Assembly: GCF_904061905.1 (NCBI RefSeq)
Contig: NZ_CAJFCI010000034.1
Location: 1 to 51,419 of the forward strand
DNA from: Zestomonas carbonaria
GTDB taxonomy: Bacteria; Pseudomonadota; Gammaproteobacteria; Pseudomonadales; Pseudomonadaceae
Reading direction: 5' to 3'
DNA: 51,419 nt
The position numbers and the translations under genes were made by a program. The notes under the pieces were generated by a model that saw only the letters and a list, made by a program, of their open reading frames with translations, searched no databases and was not told the DNA's origin. This document shows positions 8,287 to 19,624 of this stretch, piece after piece. Position 1 is the stretch's first letter. The number at the start of each line of letters is the position of its first letter.

Positions 8287-8502
8287 ATGGAACGCACACA
8301 GCCCATCAGCGCCGCACAGCGGAACACCTGCCAAGTTACCTGCGAAGGCGGCCTGCTACGCCTGTTCGGGCTCATCGCACTCTGGCAACAGCGCGTCCGC
8401 ACCCGCCGCCAACTGGCCCGCCTCGACACCCGCCTGCTCGCCGACGTCAACATCACGCCCAGCGAGCGCGCGGAGGAACTGCGCAAGCCGTTCTGGCGGT
8501 GA
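8287..8502 (+). CDS. DUF1127 small basic protein (second of two)
   Basis: This 71-residue paralogue of the preceding gene shares the start MERT, the core RTRRQLARLDTRLLADV, and the terminal KPFWR. The N-terminal third has diverged, which suggests an old duplication. GGAAGGAC precedes the ATG at 8287; an upstream in-frame start at 8209 would extend it without similarity. The gene ends only six bases from the convergent end of wbpZ. No terminator fits between them, so its transcript may run antisense into wbpZ. Confidence 0.85.
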   Translation: MERTQPISAAQRNTCQVTCEGGLLRLFGLIALWQQRVRTRRQLARLDTRLLADVNITPSERAEELRKPFWR

Positions 8503-8508
8503 ACCCGG

Positions 8509-9633
8509 TCAGGCCTTGCGCCGGCTCGCCAGCAACTCCCGGTAGAGGGCAGCCGTCTGCTGCCCCATGCGCTCGGCGGTGAACAGTTGCCAGTAGCGCT
8601 GCTCGGCCCGCACGCCCATCTGCATGGCCAGGTCCGGGTCGTCCCAGAGGGTCCGCATGGCCTCCCGGAAGGCCTCCGGGTTGCCGGGAGGGACCACCAG
8701 GCCGGTTTCGCCGTGGATGTTGATGTAGCTGGTGCCGGTGCCGATCTCGCTGGAAATCATCGGCTTCCCGTACATGGCGCCTTCCAGCAGGGAGATGCCG
8801 AAGGCTTCCGAGCGCAGGTGGGACGGGAAGACGATGGCGCTGCATAGCTGCAGCAGGGCGACCTTGTCTTCGTCAGCGAGGCGCCCGGCGAAATGTATGT
8901 GCCCCAGTCCCAGGCTGCTGGCCTGTGCGCGCAGTTCCTGCTCCAGCGGTCCGGCACCGACTATCACGACCGGATACCCCGTGCCCCGCGCCGCCTCCAG
9001 CAGGATGTGCAGCCCCTTGTAGTAGCGCATCACGCCGACGAACAGGAAGAAACGCGGCCCGAAGCGCTGGCGCCAGTGATCGAGGCGTGCCGTGTCCGGG
9101 ACCGGATAGGTCGCCTTGTCCAGCCCATAGGGAATGACCGAGGTCTTGTCCCGGTAATGCGCCAGTACCTCGCTGGTTTCCAGGTAGTTCGGCGACGCCG
9201 CGACGATGCGGTCGACGCTGCCCAGGAAACGGTTCATCAGCGGACGGTAGAGCTTCAACAGGTGCTTCTGGCGAACGATGTCCGAGTGGTAGGTGACCAC
9301 CGTCGGCTTGTCGATCCGCGCGGCGAAGTGCAGCACATCCATGAATGGCCAGGGAAAGTGATAGTTGATCACATCCGCCTGTGCGGCCAGGGCTTTCAGC
9401 CGGCCCAGTACGCTATAGGAAAACCCTGTCGAAGCCAGTTGCAGATCCAGCCTGGCGCGATGCACCCGATGATCCGCCACCATCAGCTCGGACGGTTCCG
9501 GGTCCTTGCTCAAGGTCAGCACCTGGCTCTCGATGCCATGCGCGATGCCGCTCTGGCAGATCTGGTAGATGACCTGTTCGATCCCCCCTACGGTCTCCGG
9601 CAGATAGGTCTTGAAGAAATGCAGAACACGCAT
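8509..9633 (-). CDS. wbpZ: CPA D-rhamnosyltransferase WbpZ (GT4)
   Basis: This is a cytoplasmic/peripheral glycosyltransferase that uses GDP-D-rhamnose. In P. aeruginosa, WbpZ adds the first rhamnose to the lipid-linked GlcNAc primer of the common polysaccharide antigen. It has 374 residues and a GT-B fold. It shows the N-terminal block YLPETVGGIEQV (residues 10-21) and the C-terminal EX7E catalytic motif RSEAFGISLLEGAMYG. Its ATG directly follows the wbpY stop (TGAATG), so the two are translationally coupled. It is the last gene of the CPA operon and meets the DUF1127 gene tail-to-tail. Confidence 0.93.
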   Translation of the reverse strand: MRVLHFFKTYLPETVGGIEQVIYQICQSGIAHGIESQVLTLSKDPEPSELMVADHRVHRARLDLQLASTGFSYSVLGRLKALAAQADVINYHFPWPFMDVLHFAARIDKPTVVTYHSDIVRQKHLLKLYRPLMNRFLGSVDRIVAASPNYLETSEVLAHYRDKTSVIPYGLDKATYPVPDTARLDHWRQRFGPRFFLFVGVMRYYKGLHILLEAARGTGYPVVIVGAGPLEQELRAQASSLGLGHIHFAGRLADEDKVALLQLCSAIVFPSHLRSEAFGISLLEGAMYGKPMISSEIGTGTSYINIHGETGLVVPPGNPEAFREAMRTLWDDPDLAMQMGVRAEQRYWQLFTAERMGQQTAALYRELLASRRKA

Positions 9634-10767
9634 TCAGTGCCCCAATACTCGTCGATAGGCGTCCGCGGTGATGTTCGCACAACGCTGCCAGGAGAAGTGC
9701 CCGGCCTGCCGCAAACCCAGCGTCCGATACACCTGCCACTCCCGCTGGTCCTCGATCAGCCGGACAATGGCTTCGCTCCAGCCCTGCTCGTCATCGGGAT
9801 CGAGATAGATGCCGGCCACCCCGGCCACTTCCGGCAACGCCGCCCGTGGGGACAGCAGCACCGGCACGCCGCTGGCCATCGCCTCCAGCACGGGCAGGCC
9901 AAAGCCTTCGTAGAGCGAAGGGAACAGCAGCATCCGTGCCCCGGCCAGCAACCCGGCCAGCGTGTCGTCCGACTGATAGCCCAGGAGCCGCACATGGCCA
10001 TCCGCCAGGGCGTTCTGTAGCTCGGCGGCAAAGGCTTCGCGACGCCAGCCGGCCATGCCGACGATCAGCAGGGGGAAGCGCTCTCGCACAGGGACGGGCA
10101 ACCGGCCATAGGCGCGCAGGGCCAGGGACAGGTTCTTGCGCGGTTCGAGCGTGCCGACGCAGATCAGGTACTGGCCAGGCTGCAGATCGAAGGCCCGCAG
10201 CAGCGGTGCCAGTTCCTCCGGCAGGCGCGGATGGAAGCGCGGCGCATATCCCAGGGGAGCGACCACCAGCCGCTCGCTCGAAACCCCGTAGCAGCGGGAA
10301 ATCTCATCGGCGACGAACTGTGAGTCGGTGAGGATGAGGCGGGCTCGCTCGACCGCGGGGCCGACACGTCGCTCGATCTCCGCCAGCCGGTCGCGCGGCT
10401 GGGTCTCGGGGTAGTGCAGGTGTGTCAGGTCATGCAGGGTCATCGCCATGGGGCCGGCAAACTCCAGCGGCCACAGGCTGGGCTCATGGTAGAGATCCAC
10501 CGGATTCCGCTCGAGCCCCCGGTCGAAGCGCTGCTGTTCGAGCAGGCGGCGAATCCGGTAGGCGCCCGGCACCTGCTTGGCCAATGCGCTCCAGTTGCGG
10601 TAACCGGGGAGCGCAGCCGGCGGCAGTTGCCGGTTCCAGCCCCAGCCGTGGAACAGTTCCAGCTCCAGCCGGGGGTCGTCGCCCAAGGCACCGACCAGCT
10701 CCACCAGATACTGGCCGATACCGGTACGCGGTGCCTGCAGAATCCGGGCGTTAAGGGCGATCCGCAT
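9634..10767 (-). CDS. wbpY: CPA D-rhamnosyltransferase WbpY (GT4)
   Basis: This GT4-family enzyme of 377 residues adds alpha-1,3-linked D-rhamnose in CPA assembly (role known from P. aeruginosa). It has the N-terminal block ARILQAPRTGIGQYLVEL, the nucleotide-sugar hinge CVGTLEPRKNLSLALRAY, and the EX7E motif YEGFGLPVLEAMASG. It overlaps the end of wbpX by 17 bases and abuts wbpZ. No membrane segment is seen, consistent with action on the cytoplasmic face before export by Wzm/Wzt. Confidence 0.93.
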   Translation of the reverse strand: MRIALNARILQAPRTGIGQYLVELVGALGDDPRLELELFHGWGWNRQLPPAALPGYRNWSALAKQVPGAYRIRRLLEQQRFDRGLERNPVDLYHEPSLWPLEFAGPMAMTLHDLTHLHYPETQPRDRLAEIERRVGPAVERARLILTDSQFVADEISRCYGVSSERLVVAPLGYAPRFHPRLPEELAPLLRAFDLQPGQYLICVGTLEPRKNLSLALRAYGRLPVPVRERFPLLIVGMAGWRREAFAAELQNALADGHVRLLGYQSDDTLAGLLAGARMLLFPSLYEGFGLPVLEAMASGVPVLLSPRAALPEVAGVAGIYLDPDDEQGWSEAIVRLIEDQREWQVYRTLGLRQAGHFSWQRCANITADAYRRVLGH

Positions 10768-12142
10768 CGACCGCCGCCTCGACGGATGCCAATGCCTTCG
10801 GCTTCCCGCCGATCCCCGCCAGCGTCCTATGGATGAGTTGCCGGGCCGCCTGCGACCAGTCGATCCATTGCCAGTCGTCGAGCGGGCGCCGGGCGGGGAA
10901 GCGGTTCGACTGCTCGAACTGCAGGATCCTGTCCACCAGGCTTTGCGGATCGTCCAGCTCGAAATAGGCCATGAAGTCCTGGCCGATCTCCCGAAAAACC
11001 GGAATATCGCTGGCCATCACCGGCAATCCCCGCTGCATCGCCTCCACCAACGGCAGTCCGAAGCCTTCGGCGTGGGAGGGGAAAACCAGGGCGCGGGCAT
11101 TGGAATAGGCGTACTCCAGGCTGCTGTCGTTGACGTTGTTGAACATGAACAAGCGCTTGTTGTGCATGGGATGGCGCTTGATACGCTCCACCAGCGCCTC
11201 GCACTTCCAGCCGATCTTGCCGATGATGCACAGACGCGCCTCAGAGCCGGTGGCCCAGAGCCGCTCGAACGCATCGAGCAGGTAGGCATGGTTCTTCCGC
11301 GGCTCGACCGTGCTCACCATCAGGTACACTGGCTTGCCCTGGCGGAACATGCGCTGCACGCCCGGATGCAGCGACGACTTCGCGCGCTTCAGGTCCAGTT
11401 CGGAACCCAGGTAGAAGTGCCCATGCCAGCGCCTCGCCGCCTCGGCAGCTCCCAGCCGCTGTTGCAGCTCATGCTGGACCTGTTCGCTCACCGTCCTGGA
11501 GATCGCCATGAAGCCATCGGCGGTCCTGGAAACCCAGTCGAACCACTGGTCGAACACCTTGACCAGGGCCGCGTCGCAGAACTGCGGGTGGGTCAGCGGG
11601 ATCAGGTCGTAGATCACCGAGACGATGCCGACGCCTTGCCGCTTGAGCCGCTCGGCCAGGTCGAAGAAATCCGCATGCCAGGACGAGTCGAGCAGGAGCA
11701 ACTGATCGCCCGGCCGAACCTGCAACTCGACGGCGCGCTGCGGGGCCGGCTGGGCATTGCGGTTCAGCCACAGCAGCCCGCGAAGCGGCAGGGTGATCGC
11801 CAGGCTGGCCAGCTTGCAGGGCCAGTACAGCAACCGCCTGGCTGTCTGCGAGCTCCGGAAGGGAGACAGACGCTCCAGCCGCGAATGCCACCACCAGTAG
11901 CGATTGCGCCAGTGATCCAGGCGAACGATCCACGACTGGCGCCAATCGCCGCCGCGCGACACCTTCAGCGGCGCGAGGCTCAACACCTGGTACAGGCGGC
12001 CGCCATTCATCATCACCGGGATGCATTCGACCTCGCCGCCAGCTTCGCCCAGCCGCTTGACGATGTTGCGCACCACGCGCTGGATGCCCGAGTTGTCCCG
12101 GGGATGCTCGTAGACGTAGGTGCACTCGACCAGTATGCGCAT
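10751..12142 (-). CDS. wbpX: CPA D-rhamnosyltransferase WbpX (GT4)
   Basis: This polymerising rhamnosyltransferase of CPA has 463 residues, close to the P. aeruginosa homologue. It begins MRILVECTYVYEHPRDNSGI. The C-terminal half has STVEPRKNHAYLLDAFERL and the EX7E motif HAEGFGLPLVEAMQRG. Basic and hydrophobic segments around residues 85-130 may place it on the membrane surface. GGAGGG lies just upstream of the ATG at 12140-12142, and 11 bases separate it from the wzt stop. Confidence 0.93.
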   Translation of the reverse strand: MRILVECTYVYEHPRDNSGIQRVVRNIVKRLGEAGGEVECIPVMMNGGRLYQVLSLAPLKVSRGGDWRQSWIVRLDHWRNRYWWWHSRLERLSPFRSSQTARRLLYWPCKLASLAITLPLRGLLWLNRNAQPAPQRAVELQVRPGDQLLLLDSSWHADFFDLAERLKRQGVGIVSVIYDLIPLTHPQFCDAALVKVFDQWFDWVSRTADGFMAISRTVSEQVQHELQQRLGAAEAARRWHGHFYLGSELDLKRAKSSLHPGVQRMFRQGKPVYLMVSTVEPRKNHAYLLDAFERLWATGSEARLCIIGKIGWKCEALVERIKRHPMHNKRLFMFNNVNDSSLEYAYSNARALVFPSHAEGFGLPLVEAMQRGLPVMASDIPVFREIGQDFMAYFELDDPQSLVDRILQFEQSNRFPARRPLDDWQWIDWSQAARQLIHRTLAGIGGKPKALASVEAAVDADRP

Positions 12143-12153
12143 AGCCCTCCCTC

Positions 12154-13404
12154 TCAGAGACAGGTTTCAGGAGTACGCGAGCCGCTACGCTCGATCGCGA
12201 CCTGCGAATCCAGCCAGGCACAACCGACGAAGTCGGGCTGCTGGACGTTGATCACATGGAATACCAGGGCGTAGTCACGCCACTCGTAGTTCTTGTCCAG
12301 GTGCGAATCGAAGCGCGACAGCGATAGCGCGACGGAGTAGTTGCCCTTGCCGAGCCGAACCGGGAAACGGAAGTCATAGGTGATCCGCTCCCCAGCCTCG
12401 AGGTTTTCCAGCGCCTGCTGCGTGCGGTGAGTGTTGATGCCGTAGATCGGTTGACCCATGCGGTCCTTGATCATGAAGCCCAGCACCAGCCGAGGGATAT
12501 CGACTTTCACGTCGACAACGATCCGCAGGGTAGCAGTGCTCCCGACCGAGAGAACCTCCACGCTCTGCCCCTGCTCATTGAGCAGCGCGATGTCGGCGAA
12601 CCCCGCCTCGCCGGTGCCGGAAATGGTGCGGGTCTGGCCACCATCCAGGCGCTCCTGGCGTATCGTCTGCTGCTCCCTCTCGGCCAGCATGGCGCTGTAG
12701 AAATCCATCACTTCCTCGGGCGCGCCCGCCAGGGCCAGGCGTCCATTGACCAGCAGGATCGCCCGGTCGCACAGCGACTGTATCGCCTGGCGATCATGGG
12801 ACACGATCAGCAGCGTGGTCCCCGCCTTGCGGAACTCGCGGATGCGATCGAAGCTCTTGTGCTGGAAATAGGCATCGCCGACCGACAGTGCCTCGTCGAC
12901 GATCAGCACGTCCGGCCGCTGCGCGGTCGCCACGCTGAACGCCAGGCGCATCTGCATGCCGCTCGAATAGGTGCGCACCGGATGGTCGATGTACTCGCCA
13001 ATCTCCGCGAACGCCTCGATCTCGGGCATCAGCCGCTGCAGCTCCTCCATGCTCAGCCCCAGCAACTGGCCGGCCATGAAGACGTTCTGCCGCCCGGTGA
13101 AGTCGGGATGGAAGCCCATGCCCAGCTCGAGGAGCGCCGCCACGCGGCCGTCGACCTGGATCGTCCCGGCGTTCGGCTGGGTGGTTCCCGTGATCATCTT
13201 CAGCAGGGTGCTCTTACCGGCCCCGTTGACCCCGATGATCCCCAATGCCTCGCCGGGTTTCACGCTGAACGAAATGTCCTGCAGGACCCATTTCAACTGG
13301 TGGCGGGGCGGCGAGAAAGGCACCAGCCATTCAGCCAGACGCGACCATCGCGAGGGGTACTGCTTATAGGCTTTGCCAAGCCCGGTGACCTGAATGCTGC
13401 CCAT
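12154..13404 (-). CDS. wzt: CPA ABC exporter ATPase Wzt
   Basis: This is the ATP-binding subunit that, with Wzm, exports the completed D-rhamnan across the inner membrane. It has 416 residues. The ABC domain fills about residues 1-245: Walker A GVNGAGKST (58-66), signature YSSGM, Walker B DVLIVDEALS. An extra C-terminal domain of about 170 residues follows. In E. coli O8/O9a-type systems this domain binds the modified non-reducing end of the glycan. Its presence fits a chain-end recognition mechanism and links functionally to the methyl/acyltransferases at the front of this operon. Start and stop overlap wzm by one base (TGATG). Confidence 0.95.
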   Translation of the reverse strand: MGSIQVTGLGKAYKQYPSRWSRLAEWLVPFSPPRHQLKWVLQDISFSVKPGEALGIIGVNGAGKSTLLKMITGTTQPNAGTIQVDGRVAALLELGMGFHPDFTGRQNVFMAGQLLGLSMEELQRLMPEIEAFAEIGEYIDHPVRTYSSGMQMRLAFSVATAQRPDVLIVDEALSVGDAYFQHKSFDRIREFRKAGTTLLIVSHDRQAIQSLCDRAILLVNGRLALAGAPEEVMDFYSAMLAEREQQTIRQERLDGGQTRTISGTGEAGFADIALLNEQGQSVEVLSVGSTATLRIVVDVKVDIPRLVLGFMIKDRMGQPIYGINTHRTQQALENLEAGERITYDFRFPVRLGKGNYSVALSLSRFDSHLDKNYEWRDYALVFHVINVQQPDFVGCAWLDSQVAIERSGSRTPETCL

Positions 13405-14201
13405 CAGAGTTCGTCCACCATTTCACCCGAACGCTTGCGGAACAGTCGCAAGGCCAACACGCACAGCACGACCGAAGCCAGCGCGATCGGCGCCAGCGAG
13501 CCCCAGTCGGGCCAGCGGCCGTAGACCAGGATGCCCTGGTAGGCCGCCATCAGCGCCGTCATCGGGTTCGCCTCGATCACCGGCCGGATAGCCTCGGGCA
13601 GGATGGAGATCGGGTACACGATGGGGGTGAACCAGAACCAGAATTGCAGGAGTATCCCGGTGAGCTGGCCGACGTCCCGGAAGAACACGTTGAGCACCCC
13701 GAGGATGATGCCCAGCCCCACGGAAAACGCCAGTTGGATCAGCAGCACGGGGATCATGGCCAGCAGGGCGACTCCGGGGAAGTTCTGGGTGACCAGCAGG
13801 AAGCCGATGAACAGCCCGAAGATGATCGCGAAATTCACCCCGGCATTGAGCACCACGATCAGCGGCAGGCAGATACGCGGAAAGCTCAGCTTCTTGATCA
13901 GGTTGGCGTGTTCGAGGAACACCGACTGGCTCCGGCCGATCACCTCGGCGAAGAATCCCCAGGCCAGTATTCCCGCGCACAGGTAGATGCCGTAGGCGAG
14001 GCTGTGCTCGACGCCGGGCAGGCGGGCCTGCATCAACTGCGAGAAGATCACCGTGTAGACGATGATCATCGACAGCGGGTTCAGCACGGTCCAGACGGCG
14101 CCCAGCAGGGAGTTGCGATAGCGGGTCTGGAACTCGCGCTTGACGCTGCCGATGACGAAGCCGCGGTAGCTCCAGACCGAGCGGGCCATACCTGAAACCA
14201 T
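13404..14201 (-). CDS. wzm: CPA ABC exporter permease Wzm
   Basis: This is the integral membrane half of the O-polysaccharide ABC exporter (ABC-2 family). It has 265 residues with six hydrophobic segments. The N-terminal cytoplasmic helix SVKREFQTRYRNSLLG and VWTVLNPLSMIIVY are typical of the Wzm/KpsM group. The frame is open further upstream to 14534, but that part lies inside wbpW. The ATG at 14199-14201 overlaps the wbpW stop by one base; an internal ATG at 14189 is also possible. Confidence 0.94.
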   Translation of the reverse strand: MVSGMARSVWSYRGFVIGSVKREFQTRYRNSLLGAVWTVLNPLSMIIVYTVIFSQLMQARLPGVEHSLAYGIYLCAGILAWGFFAEVIGRSQSVFLEHANLIKKLSFPRICLPLIVVLNAGVNFAIIFGLFIGFLLVTQNFPGVALLAMIPVLLIQLAFSVGLGIILGVLNVFFRDVGQLTGILLQFWFWFTPIVYPISILPEAIRPVIEANPMTALMAAYQGILVYGRWPDWGSLAPIALASVVLCVLALRLFRKRSGEMVDEL

Positions 14202-15640
14202 CAATTGGCCCTGCCGTACTGATCTTCGAAACGGACGATATCGTCTTCGCCCAGGTACTCGCCGCTCTGCACTTCGATCATCACCAGGTCGATCACCCCG
14301 GGGTTCTCCAGGCGATGCTTGTGCCCGGCGGGAATGTAGGTCGACTCGTTGGCGCTCACCAGCTTCGGTTCGCCACCGTTGACCACCCTCGCCATGCCCT
14401 GCACCACCACCCAGTGCTCGCTGCGATGATGGTGCATCTGCAGCGACAGGGAAGCACCCGACTTGACCACGATGCGCTTGATCTTGAAGCGCGCGCCCTC
14501 CTCCAGCACCGTGTAGCTGCCCCACGGGCGGCACACGGTGCGGTGCAGGCGATAGGCGTCGTGGTTGCTGTCCTTCAGCCGCTTGACCACCTGGCGCACG
14601 TCCTGGGCGCGCTCGACATGGGCAACCAGGATGGCGTCAGCGGTATCGACCACGATCAGGTTCTCGACCCCGACCGCGGCCACCAGCCGCCCCTCGCTCT
14701 GCACGAAGGTATTGCGGCTGTCGATGAACAGCGCATCCCCGGCCGCGCGGTTGTTCTGTGCATCCGGTTCGACCAGGTCGCTCAAGGCGCCCCAGGAGCC
14801 GATGTCGCTCCAGTCGAAACCGGCCGGCACCACCGCGACCTTCTCCGAACGCTCCATCAGGGCATAGTCGACGGAGATGTCCGGCAGGTCGGCGAAATGC
14901 CCGGTCTCCAGTTCCTGCTGCAGCACGGCACCCACCTCCCGGACCGGGCTGGCAGCGACGCAGGCGCTGGCCTGCTCCAGCAATTGCGGCGCATGCAGCG
15001 CCAGCTCATCGAGCAAGGTGCCGACGCGGAAACAGAACATCCCGGAGTTCCACAGGAACTTCCCGGAAGCCAGGTAGCGTTCGGCTGTCGGCAGGTCCGG
15101 CTTCTCGACGAAGCGCTCGACCCGGGCTGCACCCCGCTCGTTCAGCGCGGTGCCCGCCTCGATGTAGCCGAAGCCGGTTTCCGGGGCAGTCGGGCGGATG
15201 CCGAAGGTCACCAGGTAACCCTCGGCAGCCAGGGCGGCAGCCTCTTCGACCGCCGCGCCGAACGCCTCGGCATTCCGGATCAGGTGATCGGCCGGCATCA
15301 CCACCATGGTTGCCTGGTCGCCATGCCGCTCGCGCAAGGCCAGGGCGGCGGCGGCAATGGCCGGGGCGGTGTTGCGGCCCAGCGGCTCCAGGATGAAATG
15401 CGCGCGCTGGCCGGACAGCCTGGCGGCCAGGAACTGGTCCTTGGTCTGGAAGTAATAGTCACGGTTGGTCACCGTGACGATCTCCCCGCCCTTGGCCAGC
15501 AGGTCGGCGGCCCTGCGGTAGGTCTTGACCAGCAGCGACTCGCCATCCGGCAGAGCCATGAACGGTTTCGGATGTCCCTCGCGGGAAACCGGCCACAAAC
15601 GGGTTCCAGCACCGCCGGAAAGAATCACGGGCACCAGCAT
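14201..15640 (-). CDS. wbpW: Bifunctional mannose-6-P isomerase / GDP-mannose pyrophosphorylase WbpW
   Basis: This cytoplasmic type II PMI/GMP enzyme makes mannose-6-P from fructose-6-P and GDP-mannose from mannose-1-P and GTP, feeding Gmd. It has 479 residues. The N-terminal nucleotidyltransferase has the signature GGAGTRLWPVSREGHPKPF (residues 9-27) and a FVEKPDLPTAERY block. The C-terminal cupin isomerase domain has RPWGSYTVLEEG and QMHHHRSEHWVVVQG. The chosen start (15638-15640) has AGGAGTAGGG just upstream and lies five bases after the gmd stop. The open frame further upstream overlaps gmd and is not coding. Confidence 0.95.
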   Translation of the reverse strand: MLVPVILSGGAGTRLWPVSREGHPKPFMALPDGESLLVKTYRRAADLLAKGGEIVTVTNRDYYFQTKDQFLAARLSGQRAHFILEPLGRNTAPAIAAAALALRERHGDQATMVVMPADHLIRNAEAFGAAVEEAAALAAEGYLVTFGIRPTAPETGFGYIEAGTALNERGAARVERFVEKPDLPTAERYLASGKFLWNSGMFCFRVGTLLDELALHAPQLLEQASACVAASPVREVGAVLQQELETGHFADLPDISVDYALMERSEKVAVVPAGFDWSDIGSWGALSDLVEPDAQNNRAAGDALFIDSRNTFVQSEGRLVAAVGVENLIVVDTADAILVAHVERAQDVRQVVKRLKDSNHDAYRLHRTVCRPWGSYTVLEEGARFKIKRIVVKSGASLSLQMHHHRSEHWVVVQGMARVVNGGEPKLVSANESTYIPAGHKHRLENPGVIDLVMIEVQSGEYLGEDDIVRFEDQYGRAN

Positions 15641-15645
15641 GATCC

Positions 15646-17520
<1,875 letters not shown>

Positions 17521-17528
<8 letters not shown>

Positions 17529-18741
17529 GATCACTCCTCGTTCTTGGTTTACCTTCCAACTCGGTTATCGTCGGTCGATCATTAGAAAAAAGCTGGAGTC
17601 TTCTCCTGGCGATATCTACCCCCCTGCGACGCAAAGGCTGCTCTACTAAGCGATAGTTGAGCTCACTGGCAACCAGCATGAATATAATCGCAGTCCCCAA
17701 CAGCTCAAGACTATATGAAGCGTCCAAGGTCACACCTTGTGCAGCCGCGTGCCTGTACCAGAACTCGTAACTGAAGTGATACGCGCAAACATGAATCACA
17801 TAAAGAGCATAGGAGCGAGAGCCAAGCCATTCTAAAGGCCTAGAGAGGAAAGAGGGACAGAACAGATAGCCCTTCTCATAACTGGCAATCCAGACCAACA
17901 GTAACGAAACCAGTGCAATTAGCCCTACAGCAACAGGCACACCGATCATCTGCCCTGGAATAGCCCCCAGGAGATAAACAAGCAAAAGCGCCATACCCAT
18001 TCGCGCCCAGAAATTGCCAGTCAAGAAAATGGGTTCAAACTGGCAAAAAATCTTTGAACGACTGAACAAGCAAAGCAATACTCCCCATATCATTGCGTCA
18101 ATCCGAAAAGAACTGAGCAATGCACTAGTCGCTGTACCAAAAGGGTTTCGATCAATACCAAACTGCAAAACGACCAATGCTAGCAAGATAATCACGCGCC
18201 CGCTATTTGACGTAACCAGCAGAAGAAATAGTGGAAAAATGAAGTAAAACTGCTCCTCCAGCGCCAAACTCCAGTAGACCGAGTTTGGACCAAGCGATAC
18301 CCCGAACTGGTTCGCTAGATTCCCACTGAAAGTAGCAACCGCAACAAAACTACGCAGATTCTCATACCAAGAACCAAAAACATTAGTTTGATTAAAAGCA
18401 ATCGATAACATCAAAGGAATAAATATCCATAGCCAGGCTGTCGGCAAAAGCCTATAAATTCGCCGCAACCAGAAGCTCTGCGCAGCAATCCAAAAATCGC
18501 CTTGATTACGGTGCAGGTCAAAATAATCAAGATATGCCTTGCTCACAACATAACCGGAAATACAGAAAAATAAATCAACCCCTGTCCATGGCATATAAAC
18601 ACTGAATAGAGAATTAAAGAAGCCCTGATGAAAGGGGAGTAGGACAGGCAAGTGGCTCAGCAAGGTCATGCCAATAGCAATAGCCCGCAGATACTCAATT
18701 TCAAGGTTCTTTCTGTGCCTCACGCCACTTTTCTTGTCCAT
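17521..18741 (-). CDS. Acyltransferase-3 (OafA/YrhL-like) membrane protein
   Basis: This inner-membrane O-acyltransferase probably acetylates a sugar of the CPA chain. It has 406 residues and about ten hydrophobic segments. It shows the family N-terminal start IEYLRAIAIGMTLLSHLPVL with the conserved catalytic His, LRRIYRLLP, and YWSLALEEQFYFIFPLF. There is no SGNH domain. GC content is about 45%, far below the flanking genes. Only a weak Shine-Dalgarno sequence is seen at the ATG (18739-18741), six bases after the methyltransferase stop, so coupling is likely. P. aeruginosa PAO1 has an acyltransferase among PA5455-PA5459, but in a different order. Confidence 0.88.
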
Positions 18742-18747
18742 GATGCA

Positions 18748-19584
18748 CTACGCAGGTTTACGGGCTATGATTGCTTGACTTTTTGGCATCGCATTATCTA
18801 ATGCTTTCTTGATACGCGGACCATCAGGCATTTTTAGTACAATATCCCAAGTTTTCGCCCAGCTTTCTAATAATGGATGCCAAGGCGGAGAAAGGTCTTG
18901 ATTACACGTCCAGAAAAACGCCCACCATATAGACCAGTAAAAGCCATAGGAGGCCTTCTGCTCGACAACCAGCCCAGACGAACTTACCAGCTGCTCAAAC
19001 TCTTCACGGCTGAATATATTGATATGGTTAGGCTTCTGAAAATGTGCCGGGGGAGCTAACTCTCGCTGAACACCTTCACTGATAGGATCTGGAACCGATA
19101 GCAGATAAAGAGCATTCGGCTTGCCTACCCTGACCAGTTCATGAAGAAACTGAGCTGGGCTGTCAACATGCTCCATCACCTCCATGGCTATGATCTTATC
19201 CGCATAATGGTCAGGCAGAGGCAGAGGATTGGCGTCCGATACCAGGGGGCGTATAGCCCGCGCCTTGCCCCCCCTTAACCGCTCCTCGACTGAACGGACC
19301 TTCTCAGCATCTATATCTGCAAAAGTAACTTCTGCACCAAGTCTTGCGCAGAAACTGATGAAAGTCCCATCTCCACAGCCGACATCTAGAACAGAATCTT
19401 CTGGCTGAATGGGAAACCCCTTGAGCAATTCCCCGGTTTCTAGGCTAAACCATCCACTCAGACGGGCATCCTCAAATGTGAAGTCCGCGGGAATAGGCTC
19501 TTCACTCGGCACTGCAACGATGTCTGATTTTGGTATGGTGACTGAAGCACCGCTCAAAAAAGCCTTGAATCGCTGTAACATCAT
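18748..19584 (-). CDS. Class I SAM-dependent methyltransferase (CPA cassette, copy 2)
   Basis: This predicted cytoplasmic sugar O-methyltransferase has 278 residues. SAM-binding motif I is VLDVGCGDGTFISFC (residues 65-79). The post-I acidic FADIDAEK and motif AMEVMEHVDSPAQFL follow, then HFQKPNHINIFSREEFEQLV. The C-terminal third is aromatic (YGFYWSIWWAFFWTC) and may contact lipid or a partner. It is clearly paralogous to the next gene and shares its low GC. GGAGA lies six bases before the first of two adjacent ATGs. The methyl acceptor is inferred from context only. Confidence 0.85.
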   Translation of the reverse strand: MMLQRFKAFLSGASVTIPKSDIVAVPSEEPIPADFTFEDARLSGWFSLETGELLKGFPIQPEDSVLDVGCGDGTFISFCARLGAEVTFADIDAEKVRSVEERLRGGKARAIRPLVSDANPLPLPDHYADKIIAMEVMEHVDSPAQFLHELVRVGKPNALYLLSVPDPISEGVQRELAPPAHFQKPNHINIFSREEFEQLVSSSGLVVEQKASYGFYWSIWWAFFWTCNQDLSPPWHPLLESWAKTWDIVLKMPDGPRIKKALDNAMPKSQAIIARKPA

Positions 19585-19624
19585 TCTCAGTCTCCATGGA
19601 TGCCACTATCGATCAACCTCATCA

